A DNA stretch of 64,000 nucleotides from Bartonella ancashensis (GTDB taxonomy: Bacteria > Pseudomonadota > Alphaproteobacteria > Rhizobiales > Rhizobiaceae). Shown one piece after another: positions 58,384 to 64,000 of this stretch; positions within the stretch are counted from its first letter, which is position 1; each line of letters opens with the position of its first letter. The DNA is taken from positions 1,264,001-1,328,000 of the forward strand of contig NZ_CP010401.1 in the NCBI RefSeq assembly GCF_001281405.1, read 5' to 3'. The notes under the pieces are model-generated. The model was not told the origin of the DNA. It worked only from the letters and a program-made list of their open reading frames with translations, and did no database searches. Made by a program: the position numbers and the translations under genes.

Positions 58384-60711
58384 ATGGAAAAACTGGACGT
58401 GCACGACGCGCCCACAGAAATACATTCCAATTCAAGTGCGAAGGCGCAAAGTCACAAAATACAAACAGCGCGTATCGACCAACTTTCTGATTTAACTTAT
58501 CAAAGACTCTTATTCATTGAGCCCTGGTTACGACGTTTTACTTCACTCATCATCATCGTATTCCTTGTCATACTTGCGATAATCCGTTTTACATCAATAT
58601 ATGACTGGCGCCAAAAGATTGATAAAGATGCTGCTGCTACGATAGATCTTGTGAACTCCCATATCGTTAATATAGTTGATCGTGATTTATTATCTGCTTC
58701 TCAACAGAGGAAAATTTTTACCCCTTCTCATACCTATTTGCAAAATATCTTAGCAAATTTGATAAAGAATGAATCAATTAACAGCGACACTATTATTGCT
58801 ATTGCTGACAAAAGTGGAAAAATTCTAGCCTCATCAAATTCAGAAATTGCGTTAGAAAAACCTTTACGAGATTTCATTCTTCAAAATACAACTTTACCAA
58901 ATTCCGATACTGACCGTAACACTCTGCATATCACAATAGAAGAAAAGCCTTCTTTAGCTTCATTTCGCAAAACAACAAATGGTGAGTATAATGTATTTGT
59001 TGGTAAAAAAACACACCACATTTACGCAGAGTGGCAAAAAGTACTTTCACTAAACATAACACTTTTCGTGGGAACTGCTAGCATTATGCTAGCTCTCCTT
59101 TATACCTACTACAATCAAATTACACGCACACGTAATATGGATTTAGTTTCCGAAAAAATTCAAAACCGTATTGACACAGCAATGATACGCGGACGTTGTG
59201 GATTATGGGACTGGAATATGGCAAGCGGACGAGTTTATTGGTCGCGCGCAATGTATGAGATGCTAGGTTATGTGCCTCAAAATGCCCTTTTATCAATTTC
59301 TCAGATTACTGCCATCATCAACCCAACAGATACTAATTTCTTTGACCTCGCTCAAGAATTAATGAATGGTGAAAAAAAACACATTGATATTAATGTTCCC
59401 ATGCGTCACGCTGATGGCTATTATGTGTGGATGCGTATTCGTGCTGAAGTCACTGATGGAGAAGAACCTCACTTAGTTGGAATTTCCTTTGATATTAGTG
59501 AACAACGTCAATTTGCCGAACAAACAGCACAAGCCGATCTCCGTATCCGTGATGCCATTGAAAATATTTCAGAGTCTTTTGTTTTATGGGACTCTGAAGG
59601 ACGTCTTGTTATGTCGAATAGCAAATTTTGCGAATATGCAGCTATACCCAAAAAAATGCTACAATCAGGAATTCAACGCGCAACTGTCACAGCTATGGCA
59701 CGACCCGCTATTAGTGAATACTTTCTTAAAGAAGATGATGGAACTGGTAATTTAACCAGTATTAGACAAACAGCAGATGGTTGCTGGCTTAAAATCAACG
59801 AACGGCGCACCCAAGATGGAGGACTTGTATGTATCGGAACAGATATTTCAGAGCTTAAACAACAACAAGAAAAATTTGAAGACAGTGAAAGACGGCTTTT
59901 TTCTTTCATTCAAGAACTCAAGCGCGCACGGGGAAATGCCCAACAACGTGCAACGGAGGTCGAAAAACTTAATAAAAGTCTGCAAGCTGAAAAAGAGAGG
60001 GCTGAAAATGCTAACAAAGCTAAATCAGAGTTTTTGGCAAATATATCTCATGAACTGCGGACACCTCTCAATGCTATTCTTGGTTTTTCAGATATCATGT
60101 TACAATCTACTTTTGGCCCTCTTGGTTCACAACGCTACCAAGAATATATGCGTGATATTCACAATTCAGGAACTCACCTTTTAACACTCATTAATGATAT
60201 CCTTGACATGTCGAAAATTGAAGCAGGTAGATTTACCATCGATTGTCAAAATATTGATATCGAGTCAGTCATCAGTGAAGCAATTCGTACACTAACACCG
60301 CAAGCACAAGAGAAAAAGATTTCTATTACAACCAATATTATACCAAAACTTCATGCAGAAGTTGATTGCCGTGCCATGAGACAAGTTTTTCTTAATCTTA
60401 TCTCCAATGCTGTTAAATTCACACCATCTGGAGGAATTATCAACATCTGTGCGTTTCAAAATGAAAATATACTCGTTGTTAACATAAAAGACACAGGAGT
60501 TGGCATTCCTAAATCAGCAATAAAAAAGCTTGGAAAACCTTTTGAGCAAGTTGAAAACCAATTCACAAAAACTCACACTGGCTCGGGTCTAGGGTTAGCT
60601 ATCTCCCGTTCCTTAATAGAATTACACCATGGAAAACTTGAAATAACTTCTGAAGAGGGAAAAGGTACTGTCGTGACCATTACAGTACCTATTCAGAAAA
60701 TGCCAAAATAG
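58384..60711 (+). CDS. pleC: multi-PAS sensor histidine kinase, PleC/PdhS-like
   Basis: A 775-residue membrane kinase. Two membrane segments (residues about 51-70 and 221-240) enclose a periplasmic domain; two PAS domains follow (about 255-375 and 390-495), then a coiled coil (KLNKSLQAEKERAENANKAK) and HisKA with His556 in NISHELRTPLNAILGFSD, and the ATPase domain with GVGIPKSAIKKLGKPFEQV and GSGLGLAISRSL. This fits PleC/DivJ kinases that act on DivK and control polarity and the cell cycle. The name PleC rests on domain order and on its place beside the degP-linked two-component genes; other PdhS paralogues are possible. It overlaps the next gene tail to tail by 23 bases. Confidence 0.75.
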   Translation: MEKLDVHDAPTEIHSNSSAKAQSHKIQTARIDQLSDLTYQRLLFIEPWLRRFTSLIIIVFLVILAIIRFTSIYDWRQKIDKDAAATIDLVNSHIVNIVDRDLLSASQQRKIFTPSHTYLQNILANLIKNESINSDTIIAIADKSGKILASSNSEIALEKPLRDFILQNTTLPNSDTDRNTLHITIEEKPSLASFRKTTNGEYNVFVGKKTHHIYAEWQKVLSLNITLFVGTASIMLALLYTYYNQITRTRNMDLVSEKIQNRIDTAMIRGRCGLWDWNMASGRVYWSRAMYEMLGYVPQNALLSISQITAIINPTDTNFFDLAQELMNGEKKHIDINVPMRHADGYYVWMRIRAEVTDGEEPHLVGISFDISEQRQFAEQTAQADLRIRDAIENISESFVLWDSEGRLVMSNSKFCEYAAIPKKMLQSGIQRATVTAMARPAISEYFLKEDDGTGNLTSIRQTADGCWLKINERRTQDGGLVCIGTDISELKQQQEKFEDSERRLFSFIQELKRARGNAQQRATEVEKLNKSLQAEKERAENANKAKSEFLANISHELRTPLNAILGFSDIMLQSTFGPLGSQRYQEYMRDIHNSGTHLLTLINDILDMSKIEAGRFTIDCQNIDIESVISEAIRTLTPQAQEKKISITTNIIPKLHAEVDCRAMRQVFLNLISNAVKFTPSGGIINICAFQNENILVVNIKDTGVGIPKSAIKKLGKPFEQVENQFTKTHTGSGLGLAISRSLIELHHGKLEITSEEGKGTVVTITVPIQKMPK

Positions 60712-62074
60712 CTCTTAAACCAGGATTTGCATTCTTTAAAAACAGTTCTCCTCCGTGCAATTTCATAACAGCTTTTGCTAAACTCAAACCAATACCAAAA
60801 CCATGCCGCGTGCGACTTTCTTCAAGCCGTACAAATCTCTCTGTCACTTTTTCAAGCTTATCTGCTGCAATCCCTGGCCCATTATCACTTACTGTAACCA
60901 ATAAACGTCCATCACAAATTTCCATAGATAAAGAAATTTCTGTCTTTTGTTCTCCTTCGGAAGCGTATTTTATCGCATTATCAATGAGATTAAAAACAGA
61001 TTGTGCAACAAGCTCACGATTCAGTTTAAGCTCTTTATCAAAAACATGCCCTAAATGAAGCATAATTCCTTTTTCTTCAGCAAAAGGTTCATAAAGTTCT
61101 ACAGCATCTTCAAGAATTTTCCGCATATTAACGATCTCAAAATGCTCTGTTGAGCTTGTTGCTTCAAGACGTGAAATCATCAAAAGTGCATTAAAAGTAC
61201 GAATAAGCTGGTCTGATTCAGAGATAACTCCTTCCAAAGCCTGTCTATATTCAAATTCTGTTTTTTTCCCTAAAAGAGCTTCCTCAGCATGATTTCTAAG
61301 ACGCGTTAACGGCGTTTTAAGATCATGAGCAATATTATCAGATACTTGACGCAAGCCAATATTTAGTTCTTCAATGCGGTCTAACATAACATTAAGATTG
61401 GCAGATAATCTATCAAACTCATCACCCGCAGCAGATATAGGTAAACGCTCATTGAAATTTCCATCCATCAAACGTTGCGATGCAGCAGTCACACGATCAA
61501 TTTTCTGCAAAGCTCGTCTACCAACAAAAAACCATATCAGTAAAGCTCCTACAACCATCGCAATAAGAGAGATTATCATGGCCTTACGGATAACAACTAC
61601 AAAACGCTCCGGTTCACCTAAATCTCGTCCAATAAGCAATTTCATAGCATTAGGAAGATCAATAATAATTGCTAGAGCACGGTGCTCACTTGTTTGCCCC
61701 TGATCTCCAAAACGTGAATATGAAAAAGAATGAGGACGCAAACCACGATGCTTAAGAAAACCGTGTTCTATACGCGCCACATTCCCTGCCAAAATGCGCC
61801 CCACTGGGTCTGTAACAAGATACAGAAACGCTCCTGGTCGCCGTGAGCGATAATCAATGGTACGTATTAATAATGAAAGCCCCCCATAATTATATACATT
61901 TTCAATATTCTTCAATTCTTCACGTAAAGCCTTCTCCGTTTGATCTGTTAATAGTGAAACAGAAAACGCCATCATATAAATAGAAAGCCCTGCTGCAACC
62001 AAACCACATAACAAAATATAAAGCGCAGAAAGTCTTAATGCAGTTGTACGCATTATATTAATTAAATAACTCAT
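60689..62074 (-). CDS. two-component sensor histidine kinase next to degP
   Basis: A 461-residue kinase with two membrane segments (about 15-40 and 164-184), a periplasmic domain of about 120 residues, HAMP (RRALQKIDRVTAASQRLMDG), HisKA with His250 in SDNIAHDLKTPLTRLRN, and an ATPase domain (NLIDNAIKYASEG, VSDNGPGIAADKLEKV, FGIGLSLAKAV). It is the partner of the response regulator at 62071-62754, with which it overlaps by four bases. The signal is unknown; the linked protease suggests envelope stress (inference). Confidence 0.9.
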   Translation of the reverse strand: MSYLINIMRTTALRLSALYILLCGLVAAGLSIYMMAFSVSLLTDQTEKALREELKNIENVYNYGGLSLLIRTIDYRSRRPGAFLYLVTDPVGRILAGNVARIEHGFLKHRGLRPHSFSYSRFGDQGQTSEHRALAIIIDLPNAMKLLIGRDLGEPERFVVVIRKAMIISLIAMVVGALLIWFFVGRRALQKIDRVTAASQRLMDGNFNERLPISAAGDEFDRLSANLNVMLDRIEELNIGLRQVSDNIAHDLKTPLTRLRNHAEEALLGKKTEFEYRQALEGVISESDQLIRTFNALLMISRLEATSSTEHFEIVNMRKILEDAVELYEPFAEEKGIMLHLGHVFDKELKLNRELVAQSVFNLIDNAIKYASEGEQKTEISLSMEICDGRLLVTVSDNGPGIAADKLEKVTERFVRLEESRTRHGFGIGLSLAKAVMKLHGGELFLKNANPGLRAILAFSE

Positions 62075-62754
62075 TTTTTATTTGGAGCTTTCAGCATATA
62101 TCCGGCTCCACGAACCGTATGTAAAAGTGGAACATCAAAACCTTTTTCAATTTTTGCTCTTAAACGAGATATATGAACATCAATGACATTTGTTTGTGGA
62201 TCGAAATGATAATCCCACACATTTTCCAAGAGCATTGTACGTGTCACGACTTGGCCAGCATAACGCATTAAATATTCAAGTAGGCGAAATTCACGTGGTT
62301 GTAATACGATATTCATATCACCACGCTTTACAGTATGTGCTAATCGATCAAGTTCAAGATTATCAACAGAATAGACTGTTTCTGCTTCTTTAGGATTTTT
62401 TCGTCGTTGCAATACCTCAATACGCGCCAGTAACTCAGAAAAAGCGTAGGGCTTTGTTAGATAGTCATCACCACCTGCACGCAACCCTATTACACGATCA
62501 TCAACCTGTCCTAAAGCAGAAAGAATAAGAACCGGCGTCTCATTCCCCTTTGCGCGCAACTCAGTAACGATAGAAAGACCATCCCGATTTGGTAACATTC
62601 GATCAATAACCATAACATCGTAATGTCCTGTTTCAGCTAGAGCATACCCTGTATCCCCATCGCAAGCGATATCAACTGCATGCCCTGCTTCTAAAAATGC
62701 TTTTTCAAGATAGCGTCCCGTCTCACGATCATCTTCAATGACAAGTATCTTCAT
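62071..62754 (-). CDS. OmpR-family response regulator
   Basis: A 227-residue DNA-binding regulator. The receiver has the acidic pair EDD (residues 7-9), phosphorylation site Asp51 in VMVIDRMLPNRDG, and Lys in DYLTKPYAFSELL. The C-terminal winged helix has LQPREFRLLEYLMRYAG and DVHISRLRAKIEKG. It is encoded just after the degP-like gene (74 bases) and before its kinase, so the three are probably one unit. I do not assign a name. Confidence 0.92.
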   Translation of the reverse strand: MKILVIEDDRETGRYLEKAFLEAGHAVDIACDGDTGYALAETGHYDVMVIDRMLPNRDGLSIVTELRAKGNETPVLILSALGQVDDRVIGLRAGGDDYLTKPYAFSELLARIEVLQRRKNPKEAETVYSVDNLELDRLAHTVKRGDMNIVLQPREFRLLEYLMRYAGQVVTRTMLLENVWDYHFDPQTNVIDVHISRLRAKIEKGFDVPLLHTVRGAGYMLKAPNKK

Positions 62755-62828
62755 ACAGAATGGACCTCCATCATTTTTATCAATGATTATGGGACAGAAA
62801 AAATTCTGTCCCTATAATAAACACAACA

Positions 62829-64000
62829 TCACTTTTTTATAATTGGAAGAGCTACAAAGCGACTTTGATCATTTGTGCGCACTTGCAATAATATGGCAGT
62901 CCTTCCAAGTTTTTGTGCATCTTTAATGGCATCAGTAATATCAGATGCTTTATTGGCAGGTTTATTGTTAACTGTAACAATAATATCGCCAGGGCGAATC
63001 CCCTTATCTGAAGCTTCCGAGTCTGAATCGACATCAGTTACAACTAATCCTGAATCACCGTCAGAAGGAGTAACAACCAAACCATAATCCTCAAGGGTTT
63101 TAGCGTCACCTTTACTATCTGGGGACTTTAAACCTTTTCCATCAGCATTATTTTCTGGCATCGAAGCAATTTGAACTTTAATTTTCTCCTCTTTACCAGA
63201 TCTCCAAATACCTAAAATTGCTTTTTTCCCTGGTGCAATATTTGCAATACGCCTTGCGAGATCACGTGCATCAGCAACTTGTTCACCATCCACTGAAATG
63301 ATTACATCACCTGCTTTAACACCTGCCTTTCTTGCAGGCCCCTCTAGCGGATCAGTAACCAAAGCACCTTTTGCTTCTTTCAAACCAATTGAATCAGAAA
63401 TACCTTGTGTAACTGGTTGAATTTGAACACCAAGCCAACCACGTTGAACTGATCCTTTTTTAATAAGTTGTTCGACTACTTGCTTTGCTGTCGTTGATGG
63501 AATAGCAAACGCAATCCCAACATTCCCACCAGAGGGAGAAAAAATTGCTGTATTAATACCAACAACCTGCCCATTAAGATTAAAGGTTGGTCCACCAGAA
63601 TTACCCCTATTAACAGCCGCATCAATTTGAATAAAATCATCATAAACACCAGTGCCAATATCACGCCCACGTGCTGAAACAATACCAGCCGTCACGGTTC
63701 CTCCAAGACCAAACGGATTCCCCACAGCAACAACCCAATCACCAACTCGAATTTTTGTATCATCCGCAAAATCAACATATGCAAACGCTTGTTTACTATC
63801 CACTTTTAAAACTGCAAGATCAGTTCGAGTATCCACCCCAATGAGCTTTGCATCTAGTTCTGTACCATCATCAAGAACGACAGAATAGCTTGTTCCACCA
63901 GAAATAACGTGATTATTGGTTACAATGTACCCATCTTCTGAAATAAAAAACCCTGATCCAAACGCAATAGAACGCGGCTTGCGCGGACGATCCGAACGTC
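62829..64000 (-). CDS. degP: DegP/HtrA-type periplasmic serine protease, 5' end beyond the window
   Basis: Periplasmic protease and chaperone. The frame stays open past the right edge, so about 390 residues of the C-terminal part are seen. The catalytic triad is complete: His in VTNNHVISGG, Asp in DTRTDLAVLKV and Ser in NRGNSGGPTFNLNGQ. Two PDZ domains follow (RGWLGVQIQP and GLVVTDVDSDSEASDKGIRPGD regions). The linker between the PDZ domains is charged (NADGKGLKSPDSKGDAK). HtrA is known as an envelope stress protease and an antigen in Bartonella and Brucella. Confidence 0.94.
   Translation of the reverse strand, partial: RSDRPRKPRSIAFGSGFFISEDGYIVTNNHVISGGTSYSVVLDDGTELDAKLIGVDTRTDLAVLKVDSKQAFAYVDFADDTKIRVGDWVVAVGNPFGLGGTVTAGIVSARGRDIGTGVYDDFIQIDAAVNRGNSGGPTFNLNGQVVGINTAIFSPSGGNVGIAFAIPSTTAKQVVEQLIKKGSVQRGWLGVQIQPVTQGISDSIGLKEAKGALVTDPLEGPARKAGVKAGDVIISVDGEQVADARDLARRIANIAPGKKAILGIWRSGKEEKIKVQIASMPENNADGKGLKSPDSKGDAKTLEDYGLVVTPSDGDSGLVVTDVDSDSEASDKGIRPGDIIVTVNNKPANKASDITDAIKDAQKLGRTAILLQVRTNDQSRFVALPIIKK

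Overview
The window reads as chromosome of a small-genome, AT-rich alphaproteobacterium of the order Rhizobiales, most likely Bartonella. Three things point there: the gene orders (fabD-fabG-acpP-fabF; rpsF-rpsR-DUF2232-rplI-dnaB-radA; cvpA-purF; rpoZ-rsh-pyrE-acpS-lepB-rnc-era-recO; smpB-dapA), a hut haem-uptake locus (tonB / hutA-hemS-hutB-hutC-hmuV) as known from Bartonella, and an Omp2b/Omp43-type porin. The genus call is from recognition of families and order, not from a database search.

Layout. 1-4.4 kb (minus): edge of an unrecognised gene, fatty-acid genes fabF, acpP, fabG, fabD, then a PAP2 lipid phosphatase. 4.4-13.4 kb (plus): a structured leader, rpsF-rpsR-DUF2232-rplI, dnaB, radA, cvpA, purF and an SDR reductase. 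13.4-20.7 kb (minus): pssA-psd phospholipid genes, an Atm1-type ABC exporter, cysS, and a dihydroorotase; ygfZ diverges from the last. 22.4-31.8 kb (minus): panB-panC, recO-era-rnc-lepB-acpS, DUF2062, pyrE, rsh, rpoZ. 32.3-37 kb: family 5 uracil-DNA glycosylase, smpB-dapA, a soluble lytic transglycosylase.

37-44.3 kb is the haem-acquisition locus: TonB energises the receptor HutA, HutB/HutC/HmuV carry haem across the inner membrane, HemS receives it. hutC carries an apparent +1 frameshift near its 5' end. 44.3-46.9 kb is a decayed, nearly gene-free stretch with an amidase pseudogene, small repeats and tRNA-Ser(GCT). The porin gene follows and ends in a strong terminator. 48.8-54.1 kb is a tightly overlapped thiamine operon thiC-O-S-G-E-D with no THI-box riboswitch that I can see, but a short leader with competing or pseudoknotted helices. 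54.6-64 kb: family 4 uracil-DNA glycosylase, pepN, a PleC-like multi-PAS kinase, and a convergent degP-like protease / response regulator / histidine kinase group.

Most of the window is ordinary housekeeping. The places I would look at twice are the thiC leader, the hutC frameshift, the atypical TonB linker, the structured rpsF leader and the decayed region around tRNA-Ser.
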